A stretch of DNA of 64,000 bases from Streptomyces sp. CB02959 (lineage in GTDB: Bacteria > Actinomycetota > Actinomycetes > Streptomycetales > Streptomycetaceae): NCBI RefSeq assembly GCF_002803155.1, contig NZ_NNBP01000037.1, forward strand, positions 1 to 64,000, given 5' to 3'. Shown here in pieces: positions 51,030 to 59,988 of the stretch. The position numbers and the translations under genes were made by a program. Each line of letters starts with the position of its first letter. The first letter of the stretch is position 1. A model generated the notes under the pieces. It was not told the DNA's origin. It did no database searches and saw only the letters and a program-made list of their open reading frames with translations.

Positions 51030-51902
51030 ATGCGCAGAAGAAGCATCCTCACCGCCGCGCTGGCGGCCCCGCTCGCGCTCTCGGCCGCCGGCCGCGCCGC
51101 GGCTGCCCCGGCCCCGGACGGCACCCCGGCAACGGCCACAAACCGGATCACGGTTCCGGACGCCGCCGACGTGAAGAAGAAGGGCGTGAGCGCCTGGAAC
51201 TTTCCCGGCGACGCCCAGGCCCTCGCCGATTCCAGGGCCGGCTGGTTCTACACCTGGTCCTCGGGCCGGTCCGGGATCGCCGCGCCCGACGGCGTCGAGT
51301 TCGTCCCGATGATCTGGGGGCCGGGCTCGGTGACCGACGACGAGCTGAACCAGGCCAAGCAGCAGGGCACGACCCTGCTCGGCTTCAACGAGCCCGACCA
51401 TCCGGGGCAGGCGACCATGCCCGTGAACCAAGCGCTCGACCTGTGGCCCCGGTTGCAGTCGACGGGCCTGCGGCTCGGCGCGCCCGCGGTGGCCACCGGC
51501 GCGGACACCGCCGGCGGCTGGCTCGACCAGTTCCTCCAGGGCGCCGCCGGCCGCGGCCTCAAGGTCGATTTCCTGCCCGTCCACTGGTACGGCGCCGACT
51601 TCAACGCCGCCAACGCCACCAGCCAGTTGCGCGGCTACCTCCAGGCCACCCACGACCGCCACCAGAAGCCGCTCTGGCTCACCGAGTACGCCCTCATCGA
51701 CTTCTCGTCCGGCACACCGCGGTACCCGACGCAGACGGAGCAGGAGGCCTTCGTGCAGCAGTCGACGGCCATGCTCCAGGGCCTGCCGTTCGTCGAGCGG
51801 TATGCCTGGTTCACGCTCTCCACCAGCCGCGGCGACGGCACCGGACTGTACAACGGCACGACCGCCACGCAGGTGGGCGCCGCCTACCGCGCGGCGGGCT
51901 GA
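51030..51902 (+). CDS. GH128 (Asl1-like) beta-1,3-glucanase, Tat-exported
   Basis: 290 aa from ATG 51030. The N-terminus MRRRSILTAALAAPLALSAA is a twin-arginine-type signal. The TIM barrel is small: KKGVSAWNFPGDA, WFYTWSSGRSG, FVPMIWGP, LLGFNEPDHPGQA (acid/base Glu), DFLPVHWYGADFNA, KPLWLTEYALIDF (nucleophile Glu). GH128 enzymes are endo-beta-1,3-glucanases. It forms an operon with the thaumatin-like gene 17 nt upstream, a likely fungal-wall attack pair. Confidence 0.87.
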   Translation: MRRRSILTAALAAPLALSAAGRAAAAPAPDGTPATATNRITVPDAADVKKKGVSAWNFPGDAQALADSRAGWFYTWSSGRSGIAAPDGVEFVPMIWGPGSVTDDELNQAKQQGTTLLGFNEPDHPGQATMPVNQALDLWPRLQSTGLRLGAPAVATGADTAGGWLDQFLQGAAGRGLKVDFLPVHWYGADFNAANATSQLRGYLQATHDRHQKPLWLTEYALIDFSSGTPRYPTQTEQEAFVQQSTAMLQGLPFVERYAWFTLSTSRGDGTGLYNGTTATQVGAAYRAAG

Positions 51903-51952
51903 ACCGCAGCCCTGCCCGCATTCCCGCTCGATAACTCCCCTTCAACACCCGG

Positions 51953-52138
51953 GTGAAGGTCACCAACAACGCAAACGGCTCCTCCCTCATCGTCCGCATC
52001 AACGACCGCGGCACCTTCACCCAGACCCCGCAGGAACCCAAGTGCCTCGACCTCACCGACGGCGCCTTCCAACGCCTCGGCGGCGTCATCGACCCCGACC
52101 AGGGCCACATCGAGGTGACGGAGGAAGTGCTGCCGTAG
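51953..52138 (+). pseudogene. RlpA/expansin-like double-psi beta-barrel C-terminal fragment
   Basis: 61 codons: VKVTNNANGSSLIVRINDRG, TFTQ, CLDLTDGAFQRLGGVIDPDQ, GHIEVTEEVLP. The NDRGxF...LDLSxxAFxxL pattern is the second half of the DPBB domain. The codons just before it (LPFNTR) continue the family, but the signal peptide and first half are missing, so it is a remnant. Its place after TLP-GH128 suggests a former three-gene secreted set. Confidence 0.7.
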
Positions 52139-52709
52139 GGGCCCCACCACCGACGCCGGCGCGACCAGGGAAGGACAGCCCGGACAGCTCCCAGGCCGTG
52201 GGGAAGCTCAAGCGGCTGGCCGAACCGGGATCCTGACCGAGCCCGAGCAGGCATTGTTCACCCAGCCACGGCCATAGCCACCCGGAGAGGCCACTGCCGG
52301 CCCGGCAGACCCAGCCAAAAGCGCGAAACGGGCAGAACGCCGCTCACCGCCCTCCCGGAGTCCCTCCAGATGGCGTCAGGGATCAAGGCGAGAAGGCGTC
52401 GCTGATTGGTGAACCGCAAGCACGCCCTGCGGATTTCCACCTTGGTCGCTACGTCACGACAGGAGGCACACCCTGCTGCGCTCACTCGCCGTCGAGGTGT
52501 AGGGCGACCAGGAGGGTGAGTTCCGGCGTGAGGGCATGACTCACAGCGCGCGTGATGACGTGAGGCAGACGCCCCGGACGGCCGTGCAGGCAACCCTCGA
52601 CAGCTGTGAGCACGATGACGGCATCCAATTGCCCGAATATGTCAAAAAAATACGGAAACATGCGCCTTGGCCCCCTTTGCGGGGGTCCGCTGGTACTACG
52701 CTGGCGGCC
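52139..52709. other. Gap with debris
   Basis: A SHOCT-like scrap (LKRLAEPG, near 52205) and a minus-strand tail (RRACLRFTNQRRLLALIPDA, IWRDSGRAVSGVLPVSRFWL, stop near 52258) are the only protein-like pieces. Neither has a start or a sure family. AT-richer sequence at 52610-52665 may hold the promoter of the next gene. Confidence 0.3.
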
Positions 52710-53339
52710 GTGACCCCTGGGCCTGGATTCCGCCTCGCACGTGCTGCTGTCTTCGCGGCGGTGTGTGTGGTGGCGTCGACTCTGGGGCACGCGCTGATGT
52801 CCGGTCAGGCCGTGCCCGTGTGGGTGGTGGCGTACGCGTTCGCCGCGACCATGGCGGGCTCGTGGTGGCTGACCGGGCGGGAGCGCGGCGCCCTCGTGGT
52901 CACCGGCTCCGCCGTGGCTGCGCAGGTCGTGCTGCACACGGCGTTCAGCCTGTGGCAGTCGCCGACGGAATCCACAATGTCTGCCCCCATGACCGCGCAC
53001 GACGGCATGGCCGGCATGAGCGGAATGTCCGGCTCCGTGGGCATGGCGACCGCCGGACACTCGTGGTCCCTCGGCATGGGGCTCGCGCACGGCCTGGCCG
53101 CGCTGATCTGCGGGTTGTGGCTGTGGCGCGGTGAGGCGGCGGCGTTCCGCCTGTGCCGGTCGTTGGCCGCCTCTGTCTTCGCACCGCTGCGGCGTGCTCT
53201 GCAGTCATTCGCCTATGTCGGCCCGGCCTCCCCTGTACGTCCCGGGGCCGTTTACGGTCCCATTCGGCGGCTGCGCGCGTGGCCGCTGCGATACGCCGTC
53301 TTCCGCAGGGGCCCGCCGGTACGTCCGGTCTGCTGCTGA
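52710..53339 (+). CDS. Membrane protein with Met/His-rich loop
   Basis: 209 aa from GTG 52710; the frame is open to 52536. TMs: LARAAVFAAVCVVASTLGHA, VWVVAYAFAATMAGSWWLTG, GALVVTGSAVAAQVVLHTAF and LGMGLAHGLAALICGLWLW. Between the third and fourth lies MSAPMTAHDGMAGMSGMSGS, a Met/His-rich loop typical of copper-handling membrane proteins. The family is common in Streptomyces and not characterised; a metal role is inference. Confidence 0.65.
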   Translation: MTPGPGFRLARAAVFAAVCVVASTLGHALMSGQAVPVWVVAYAFAATMAGSWWLTGRERGALVVTGSAVAAQVVLHTAFSLWQSPTESTMSAPMTAHDGMAGMSGMSGSVGMATAGHSWSLGMGLAHGLAALICGLWLWRGEAAAFRLCRSLAASVFAPLRRALQSFAYVGPASPVRPGAVYGPIRRLRAWPLRYAVFRRGPPVRPVCC

Positions 53340-53617
53340 CCGCTTGTCCCCTCACGCGGGTCGATGGGCGGATTGCCGACGTGCGCGGATGCCCGCGCGC
53401 CGGCTCAGTGCCAGCTGATAGCTGGGGGGGCAGCGCCGAGACCACTGCCGGATCGAACCATCATTGCGGTTTCGATCGTCAAGTCTGGGCTGTCGGCGGT
53501 AGCCGAAGGCCCGGAACCTTCATGCCGGGACCACTCGCCGGTTGTGCGCCGTGGTGATTCCTTTGGGGACTCGCATGGCGAAACCGGCTGTGAAGATCTT
53601 GGAAGGCGAATCGCCAG

Positions 53618-54106
53618 ATGTCGAGATTGAGAAGAAGCATGCCGTCACTCACCTTCGCTCTGCGCCAGCTCAACCGTCATGGACTTCTCGCCCTGCGCTT
53701 GTCCCTCGGGATGGTCTACGTATGGTTCGGGGCCCTCAAGGCAGCTGACTCCACCCCCGTGGGCCAGCTCGTTCGCGATGCCGTGCCGTTCACCACCCCG
53801 AGCTGGTTCGTGTCTGCGGTGGGCATCCTGGAAATCGTCGTAGGGCTCTGGTTCCTGTCGGGACGTCGCCTCATGTGGTTGCTGCCGCTGTTCGCCGCCC
53901 ACATGCTCAGCACCTTCAGCGTTCTGGTCTTTCTCCCGGGAATCGCCTTCCAGCACGCCAACCCCTGGCAGCTGACGATGACTGGCGAATTCGTCGTCAA
54001 GAACCTCGTCCTGCTCAGCGCCGGGCTCTTCCTGTGCAGCCGCCCGGGCACATCCCGAGGAACCGAGCACGACATGAGGGCAGCCGTGCGAGCTCTCAGG
54101 GTGTGA
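53618..54106 (+). CDS. DoxX-like membrane protein
   Basis: 162 aa. LALRLSLGMVYVWFGALKAA, VSAVGILEIVVGLWFLSGRR, MWLLPLFAAHMLSTFSVLVF, KNLVLLSAGLFLCSRPG are four TM helices with the DoxX-type first motif (hRhxhGhxhhhxGhxK). Possibly quinone or thiol related. GGAAGG precedes the start. Not obviously linked to its neighbours. Confidence 0.75.
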   Translation: MSRLRRSMPSLTFALRQLNRHGLLALRLSLGMVYVWFGALKAADSTPVGQLVRDAVPFTTPSWFVSAVGILEIVVGLWFLSGRRLMWLLPLFAAHMLSTFSVLVFLPGIAFQHANPWQLTMTGEFVVKNLVLLSAGLFLCSRPGTSRGTEHDMRAAVRALRV

Positions 54107-54429
54107 ACTACGAGCTGCTCCGCACAGCCTTGTCCCATCCGGCTTTCACCGGCACCTGCCGCCAACACTTCGGCGATTTTCTGCTCGAAGAACTCGCGTC
54201 ACGCGGGGAAGCGGCGTGCGCCCGGCAGATCTCGGCCCTGCCGACGCCGTCTACCTGCCAGGCCGGTTCGGGGCATTCCCCGGTGAGCAGCAGGAGCCTG
54301 GTCAGCCCGGCTGTTCGGGACGCCGCACGACGTGCGGAGCGCCCCGGCACAGGGGGCGTGGAGCAGGACGGCCCCGCTGGGCGTGCCGTCGATGGTGCCT
54401 CCGGCGACCGCAGCACCGTCGAGCAAGGC
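54107..54429. other. Gap with a possible short coding remnant
   Basis: From GTG 54102, overlapping the DoxX stop, the plus strand reads VNYELLRTALSHPAFTGTCR, QHFGDFLLEELASRGEAAC then loses protein character near 54240. No family recognised. The right part is the degenerate end of the IS5 element on the other strand. Confidence 0.3.
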
Positions 54430-55263
54430 ATGGTTGTCCGCGGTCCGGGCCGGCCTTGCGGCCACCGCCCGGAAGCCCTTCAACGCGTTGATCGTCCGCT
54501 CAACTTCGTTCCTGGCGCTTGTAGATCGTCTTGTCGAAGCCGGCGGGCCGGCCGCCCCTGCTGCCCCGGCGTCGGCGGTTGGCCCGCTGGTTCCTCGGTT
54601 CGGGGATGGTGTGCTTGATCTGGCGTCGTCGCAGGTAGCGACGGTTACGGAGGGACGAGTACGCCTTATCGCCGCCGAGGTGGTCGGGCCGGGTGCGCGG
54701 ATGCCCGCCGCCCAGCCGACCGACGCGGATGCGTTCCATGACCGGGATGAGCTGAGGGGCGTCGCCCCACTGGCCCGGAGTGATCAGCAGGGCCAGAGGG
54801 CGGCGCCCGCCCTCACCGGCGAGATGGATCTTGCAGGTCAGGTCGCCCCGGGAGCGTCCGAGTCCCTCGTCAGGGCGATGCTGCCAGGGGTGTGCGCCGT
54901 TCCCCAGTACTCGCGGCGCTGTTCTGCGGGCCCGGCGGCGTGCTGGTGGGCCCGGCAGGAGGTGGAGTCCACGCTCACCATCGACCAGTCGATGCCGTCT
55001 TCCGCGTCGGCGTCGGCCAGTACGGCCGCGAAGACCCTGTCCCACGTGCCATCCGCCGACCAGCGTCTGTGCCGCTCGTGCACGGTCTTCCAGGGACCGA
55101 AACGCGCGGGCAGATCCCGCCAGGGCACCCCGGTGCGCTGCCGGTACAAGATCTCGTTGATGATCCTGCGGTGGCTGGCCCAACGGCCACCGCGCTTCCC
55201 GGACTCCGGCAGATGCGGCTTCAGCCGGACCCACTCCGCGTTCGACAGATCTCCCCACCCCAT
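54430..55263 (-). pseudogene. IS5-family transposase, frameshifted
   Basis: ATG 55263: MGWGDLSNAEWVRLKPHLPE, TGVPWRDLPARFGPWKTVHE, DGIDWSMVSVDSTSCRAHQH (first catalytic Asp). After a frame change near 54860 it continues GLGRSRGDLTCKIHLAGEGG, LGGDKAYSSLRNRRYLRRRQ (second Asp), and after another near 54500 ERTINALKGFRAVAAR (Glu). Two-frame organisation is normal for some IS5 elements that use programmed frameshifting, but the extra break and lost C-terminus point to decay. Confidence 0.8.
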
Positions 55264-55511
55264 GGCGTGCGAACGACCCGAGACCACGACGGTCACAAGA
55301 TCCGCCGGACAGGGCCCAAGCGACATCCACGTCGCCGCCGCGCCGCGACACCGTCCCCGGGCCCTGCCGACGCCCGAGCGGCTGCCGGCCGTGCAGGCCG
55401 TGCAGCAGTTCGTGAACCAATCACCGTGGGGGTGACGTGCTGGACCGGCACCTGTACCGCCTGCGGCCGCCCCCTGCCGACATGCAGAACCAGGACCTGA
55501 CGCGGCGCCAC

Positions 55512-56480
55512 CTAGACCTGGGCTGTTCCGAGGGCGTTGCGGAGGAACGCGGTGGCCTGGTCGATGGCTCCGCGAGCGGCTTTGGACTGGCTCAGCGAGT
55601 TGAGCATCATGAAGTCGTGGACCGTGCCGTCGTAGCGCACGGTGGTCACCGGCACGCCGGCTGCTCGGAGCTTGGCGGCGTATGCCTCGCCCTCGTCGCG
55701 GAGCACGTCGGCCTCGTCGACGATCAGCAGGGCGGGCGGCAGGCCGGTGAGCTGGTCGATGGCGGCGCGGTTGGGAGATGCGGTGATCTCCGCGCGCTGG
55801 TCCGGGTCGATCGTGTACGCGTCCCAGAACCACTCCATCAGCTTGCGGCTCAGGTAGTAGCCGGTGGCGAACTGGTCGTAGGAATCGGTGTTCATGGCCG
55901 CGTCCGTGACGGGGTAGTACATCGACTGCTGTACGAACGTGACGTCGCCGCGTTCCTTGGCCATGAGGGCGAGTGCGGCCGTCATGTTTCCGCCGACCGA
56001 TTCCCCGGCCACTGCCATGCGCTGTGCGTCCAGCCCCTTGGTCGCACCCTCGCGGACGATCCACTGCGCGGTGGCGTAGCCCTGCTCGATGGCCACGGGG
56101 TAGTGCGCCTCGGGCGACGGTGTGTACTCCACGAACGTCACCGCCGCACGGGCGCCGACCGCCAACTCGCGCACCAGGCGGTCGTGCGTGCCGGCATTGC
56201 CGAGTACCCAGCCACCGCCGTGCATGTACAGCACGACGGGCAGCGTCCCAGTGGCACCCCGCGGCTTGACGATGCGGACCCGTACGTCGCCCACGGCGGC
56301 GGGAACGGTGACCCACTCCTCGTCGACGGGCAGCTTGTCGACCGGTGCGGCCTGGAGGTCGTCGAGGACCTTGCGCGCCGCGGTGGGTTCCAGCTCGTAC
56401 AGGAACGGGTGTTGCGAGGTCGCGTCGGCGATGTCCTGTGCCTCGGGCTCAAGGACGATCGATGCGGTCTGAGCAGCCAT
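55512..56480 (-). CDS. HSL-family alpha/beta-hydrolase (esterase)
   Basis: 322 aa from ATG 56480 (open frame upstream to 56615 has no signal). VVLYMHGGGWVLGN is the oxyanion HGGG motif; MAVAGESVGGNMTAALAL holds the nucleophile Ser (GESVG); IVDEADVLRDEGEAYAAKL the Asp; GTVHDFMMLNSL the His. Hormone-sensitive-lipase type carboxylesterase, cytoplasmic. Neighbours give no pathway. Confidence 0.9.
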   Translation of the reverse strand: MAAQTASIVLEPEAQDIADATSQHPFLYELEPTAARKVLDDLQAAPVDKLPVDEEWVTVPAAVGDVRVRIVKPRGATGTLPVVLYMHGGGWVLGNAGTHDRLVRELAVGARAAVTFVEYTPSPEAHYPVAIEQGYATAQWIVREGATKGLDAQRMAVAGESVGGNMTAALALMAKERGDVTFVQQSMYYPVTDAAMNTDSYDQFATGYYLSRKLMEWFWDAYTIDPDQRAEITASPNRAAIDQLTGLPPALLIVDEADVLRDEGEAYAAKLRAAGVPVTTVRYDGTVHDFMMLNSLSQSKAARGAIDQATAFLRNALGTAQV

Positions 56481-56847
56481 GGGAATGCTCCCTGGGGTCC
56501 GAGTAACGCATGGTGACGAGCGCAGCCGGCTGGAGAGTGTGCGCTGCGGTCGGGCTGTTCGGGTGCCCCTCCCGACGGCCGGCACGGCGAGCCGCCCGAG
56601 TCCGCTCCCGACCATCGTATGTTCGATCGAGCCGGACCGCTTCGGCTGCTACGGGCCGTGCGGCATGGGTGACCTGACGTTGGCAGATCGCTACCGAGCC
56701 AGAGCACCACCTGGTGTGCCGCCTCGGAGCTCAGCAGCACGGGTACGTCACGGGGCGCCGGCTCTCCAGGCACGGCCCGGGTGCGCCGCACACCGAGCCG
56801 TCGCAGGCTGGGGGCATGACCCGGCGGTACGCGACGAAAGGTGACCG
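56481..56847. other. Divergent intergenic region
   Basis: 367 bases between the leftward esterase and the rightward NAD(P)-binding gene. No ORF or repeat worth calling; both promoters are expected here. Confidence 0.4.
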
Positions 56848-57579
56848 ATGAAGTTCGCAGTGATCGGCGGTACGGGCCTGATCGGATCGCAGGTCGTGAA
56901 GAAGCTGAACGCGGCAGGGCACGAGGCCGTGCCGCATTCCATGTCCACGGGCGTCGACGTGGTCACTGGGAAGGGTGTGGAGGAGGCGGTGGCCGGCGCC
57001 GACGTCATCGTCAATCTGACCAATTCCCCGACGTTCGACGACGCCTCCCTCGCGTTCTTCCAGACCTCGATGGAAAACCTGTTGGCCGCCGGCCAGAAGG
57101 GCGGGGTCGGGCACGCCGTCATCCTCTCGATCGTCGGCACGGACCAAGTCCCCGGCCTCGCCTACTACCGGGCCAAGGCCCTCCAGGAGGACATCCTCAA
57201 GGCCGGGCCGGTCCCGTACTCGATCGTGCGCGCCACCCAGTTCATGGAGTTCGTCGCCGCGGTCCTGTCGTGGACCACCGAGGGTGACGTCGTCCGTCTG
57301 CCCGCCACCCCGATCCAGCCGATCGCCGCCCAGGACGTCTCCGACGCCGTCGCCGAAGTCGCCGCGGGTACCCCCCTGAACGGCACTCTCAACGTCGGCG
57401 GGCCCGACGTCTTCGCCCTAGACGACCTCGGACGGATCACCCTGAACGCCCGTCCCGACGGTCGCAGCGTCGTCACCGACGGCACGGCCGGCATGTTCGC
57501 CGCCGTCAGCGGCGACGTTCTCACCACCAAGGGCGACGCGCGTATCGCCCCCACCCACTACACGGACTGGCTCTCCTGA
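56848..57579 (+). CDS. NAD(P)-binding NmrA/SDR-type protein
   Basis: 243 aa. MKFAVIGGTGLIGSQVVKKL has the GGTGxIG dinucleotide motif; AVILSIVGTDQVPGLAYYRA, KALQEDILKAGPVPYSIVRA, TQFMEF match atypical SDRs of the NmrA/YwnB type, which often lack the Tyr-Lys pair. It ends HYTDWLS. 31 nt upstream of the cupin gene, probably one operon. Confidence 0.85.
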   Translation: MKFAVIGGTGLIGSQVVKKLNAAGHEAVPHSMSTGVDVVTGKGVEEAVAGADVIVNLTNSPTFDDASLAFFQTSMENLLAAGQKGGVGHAVILSIVGTDQVPGLAYYRAKALQEDILKAGPVPYSIVRATQFMEFVAAVLSWTTEGDVVRLPATPIQPIAAQDVSDAVAEVAAGTPLNGTLNVGGPDVFALDDLGRITLNARPDGRSVVTDGTAGMFAAVSGDVLTTKGDARIAPTHYTDWLS

Positions 57580-57610
57580 CCCAGCCCGCCTACCGCAGGA
57601 GGCCCCACCC

Positions 57611-58051
57611 ATGGCGAACGACGAACCGACGGCGGGCGGCGCCGGGAGCCGGCCACGCTCGGAAGCGTGGAAGACGGCGCTCACCGTGCTGCAGTCGGCG
57701 AAACCGCCGTTCGTTCCGGAGGGGGCAGAGGCGATGACGGTTCTCGTCGCCTTCCCTCCCGGTGATCCCGGCACCCCTCCCCACCGGCACTCGGGACCCG
57801 CCTTCGGCTACATGCTGGAGGGGGAGATGCTCTTCGAGCTGGAAGGCGAGCCCGAGCGGGTGATCAGGGCCGGGGAGACGTTCTGGGAACCGGGTGGCGA
57901 TGTCATCCACTACCAGGACGGCAACAACCGGACGGACTCCTGGAGCCGATTCCTCGTCACCATGTTGTGTGCGCCCGGTCAGCCCATGCTCACCCTGGTC
58001 GACGACGAGGAGCTGGCCCGACGTCGACACCTGCGAGCTCCAAGGGCTTGA
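57611..58051 (+). CDS. Cupin-domain protein
   Basis: 146 aa. The cupin motifs are TPPHRHSGPAFGYMLEGEML (His-His-Glu set) and FWEPGGDVIHYQDGNN (second His). Single-domain small barrel, probably binding a metal. The C-terminus (RRRHLRAPRA) seems cut, consistent with an aldo/keto reductase scrap right after. Cotranscribed with 56848..57579. Confidence 0.82.
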   Translation: MANDEPTAGGAGSRPRSEAWKTALTVLQSAKPPFVPEGAEAMTVLVAFPPGDPGTPPHRHSGPAFGYMLEGEMLFELEGEPERVIRAGETFWEPGGDVIHYQDGNNRTDSWSRFLVTMLCAPGQPMLTLVDDEELARRRHLRAPRA

Positions 58052-58501
58052 ACGAGACCGCAGCGCTTTCCCCAGGGCCCGCCCTGAACCGCATTGGCGG
58101 TGGTCCGGGAACTGGGCATCGGCTTCGTGCCCTACTCGGCGCTCGGCCGCGGCGCTGTGACCTGCAGCTTCTGCAACACCGTCACCCACGTGCCGGCGCT
58201 CTGCCCGCATCGGAAGGGGGTGTGCGCGGTCTCCCGCGGACCGTAACGCTCGGGCACATCCCGCCCGGGCGAGCAGCATCACAGCTTCCGGGGCTGGTGC
58301 CCGTCTGGGGTACGGGCCCGGCGATCTGCAGCTGCGCTCCCGCGAATTGACGGAACGCCACCTCCGCCCGTGTTGGCCACGAGCCCGCGCCCCTGCGTGG
58401 TGTCCATAGGCGCAGAGCAGATCGTTGCCCACAAAGCGTCAGGTAAAAAGGTAGTCAAGGCCCCATAGGGCGTGTATCGAAAGTCAGCCCTCCGGACCCG
58501 G
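58052..58501. other. Gap with AKR scrap and IS-like scar
   Basis: 58096-58160 on the plus strand reads VVRELGIGFVPYSALGRG, the NADPH-loop segment of an aldo/keto reductase, without the rest. At 58467-58486 AGGGCGTGTATCGAAAGTCA resembles the IS terminus at 24614. No complete gene. Confidence 0.55.
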
Positions 58502-59353
58502 TCACGTTGCTTTCGCGTCCTCACCGGCAAGGAATGAACGCAGCAGCGTGAGTAGGGCGCGCGGCCGGTGCAGCGGAATGATGTGGCCGCAGTCTTCGAT
58601 GACGTGTCCGGTGAGATCGTCGGTGATCGGGCGGAGCTGGCGTTCCAGTGCCGCACCGACGGGCCGGGCGCCCAACGTCATCGTTGGCACCGTCAGGCGG
58701 GCAGTGGCGACCGCCTGCTCGATCTGTACCGCGCTCTCGGGCAGCGCCCGGTAGTACGAGAACGCGCGGTTCAACGCCTGGCGGCCGGTGTATGCGCGGA
58801 CGAAGGCGTCCCGGAGGGCGGGGCGCACCCCGTCGCCGAGCGTGCCAGTGCTCAGAAACCAGTCGACGTAGGCGGCCTCGTGGCCCTCCAGTACGGTCTC
58901 GGCAAGGCCGGGCGCGGCGGAATGGAAGCCGAACCACCACGGCGGCCCGTCGGCAAGGAATTCCTCGGCGCCGGGCAGCCTGCCCAGAACGGACTCCATG
59001 ACGACCAGGCGCCGGACGAGACCGGGGCGGCGCAGGGCGAGGAGGAAGGCCGGCGCGGTGCCCGCGTCGATGCCCACCACCGCAGCCGAGGACACGCCGA
59101 GCGTGGTGAGAAGCGCCGCGGCGTCCTCGGCCAGGGTTCCCGCGTCGTACCCGGAGGCGGTCCCGCTGCTCGCACCGAACCCGCGCAGGTCCGGCGCGAT
59201 GACGCGGTAGCGGCTGGACAGGCCGGCCATGACGTCCGTCCACAGCTCCCAGGTGTGCGGGAAACCGTGCAGCAGCAGGACGGCCGGGCCCGATCCAGCG
59301 AGGGCGACGTTCAACTCGACACCGTTGACGGGGACGCGCCGCAGCTCGGGCAT
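58502..59353 (-). CDS. Alpha/beta hydrolase with Asp nucleophile (epoxide hydrolase/dehalogenase-like)
   Basis: 283 aa from ATG 59353. AVLLLHGFPHTWELWTDVMA (oxyanion HGxP), VIAPDLRGFGASSG and AAVVGIDAGTAPAFLLALRR, where the nucleophile elbow G-x-D-x-G has Asp rather than Ser; DCGHIIPLHRP supplies the His. The Asp elbow is typical of epoxide hydrolases and haloalkane dehalogenases. It is divergent from an HxlR regulator across 101 nt. Confidence 0.85.
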   Translation of the reverse strand: MPELRRVPVNGVELNVALAGSGPAVLLLHGFPHTWELWTDVMAGLSSRYRVIAPDLRGFGASSGTASGYDAGTLAEDAAALLTTLGVSSAAVVGIDAGTAPAFLLALRRPGLVRRLVVMESVLGRLPGAEEFLADGPPWWFGFHSAAPGLAETVLEGHEAAYVDWFLSTGTLGDGVRPALRDAFVRAYTGRQALNRAFSYYRALPESAVQIEQAVATARLTVPTMTLGARPVGAALERQLRPITDDLTGHVIEDCGHIIPLHRPRALLTLLRSFLAGEDAKAT

Positions 59354-59454
59354 GGAGAGGCTCCCAATGTGGTGAGGAATAGTGACCACGTCACGCTAAG
59401 GAACTACCCTGGTTCCCCCAAGACGGCACTTTCCCTTCAGGTGGTGAGCCCTGA

Positions 59455-59868
59455 GTGACCACATCGAGGCCCGGCGAACCCAGCCGGCGGCCCGGTGAGC
59501 GGGGTGATTTGCTGAATCCGCTCTGCCCGACCCGCCAGTTGCTCGACCGTATCGGCACCAAGTGGACATCGATGGCGGTCAAGGTGCTGGCCGAGGAGGC
59601 GCCGGACGAGCTCCGTTTCGCGGAACTGCGGCGCCGTATCTCCGGCATCTCACAGAAGATGCTGTCCGTCACCCTGCAGAGCCTCGTCCGCGACGGCCTG
59701 GTCGCGCGCCGAGTGGAACCCACCGTGCCACCCGCCGTCCACTACCGGCTCACCGAGCTCGGCCTGTCCCTCGAAGGACCGCTCTCCGCTCTGCGGGTCT
59801 GGGCCGAGACACACATGCCGGAGATCGACCGCAGCAACCAGCTCGCCGACGAGTCACCCCCCGACTAA
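59455..59868 (+). CDS. HxlR-family transcriptional regulator
   Basis: 137 aa from GTG 59455. NPLCPTRQLLDRIGTKWTSM (conserved Cys and K-W), RFAELRRRISGISQKMLSVT, LQSLVRDGLVARRVEPTVPP and VHYRLTELGLSL form the MarR/HxlR winged helix. The 101-nt space to the hydrolase contains GTGAC-CAC-GTCAC (59382-59394) and GGAAC...GTTCC (59400-59416), possible operators. It likely controls the divergent hydrolase in response to an electrophile or aromatic. Confidence 0.88.
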   Translation: MTTSRPGEPSRRPGERGDLLNPLCPTRQLLDRIGTKWTSMAVKVLAEEAPDELRFAELRRRISGISQKMLSVTLQSLVRDGLVARRVEPTVPPAVHYRLTELGLSLEGPLSALRVWAETHMPEIDRSNQLADESPPD

Positions 59869-59889
59869 GGCGTGGATCGAACGTGCCGG

Positions 59890-59960
59890 TCACAGCCACT
59901 CGTTGATGGCCGCGACAAGAACGGTCGCCTCGTAGCGGACCGCGACGGAGGGCCGGGCTT
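59890..59960 (-). pseudogene. IS5-family transposase C-terminal scrap
   Basis: The minus strand ends VRYEATVLVAAINEWL then stop, the usual C-terminus of IS4/IS5-type transposases in Streptomyces. About 20 codons remain. Confidence 0.6.
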
Positions 59961-59988
59961 CACAGGGCCAGACAGGCAGTTCCAGTGC

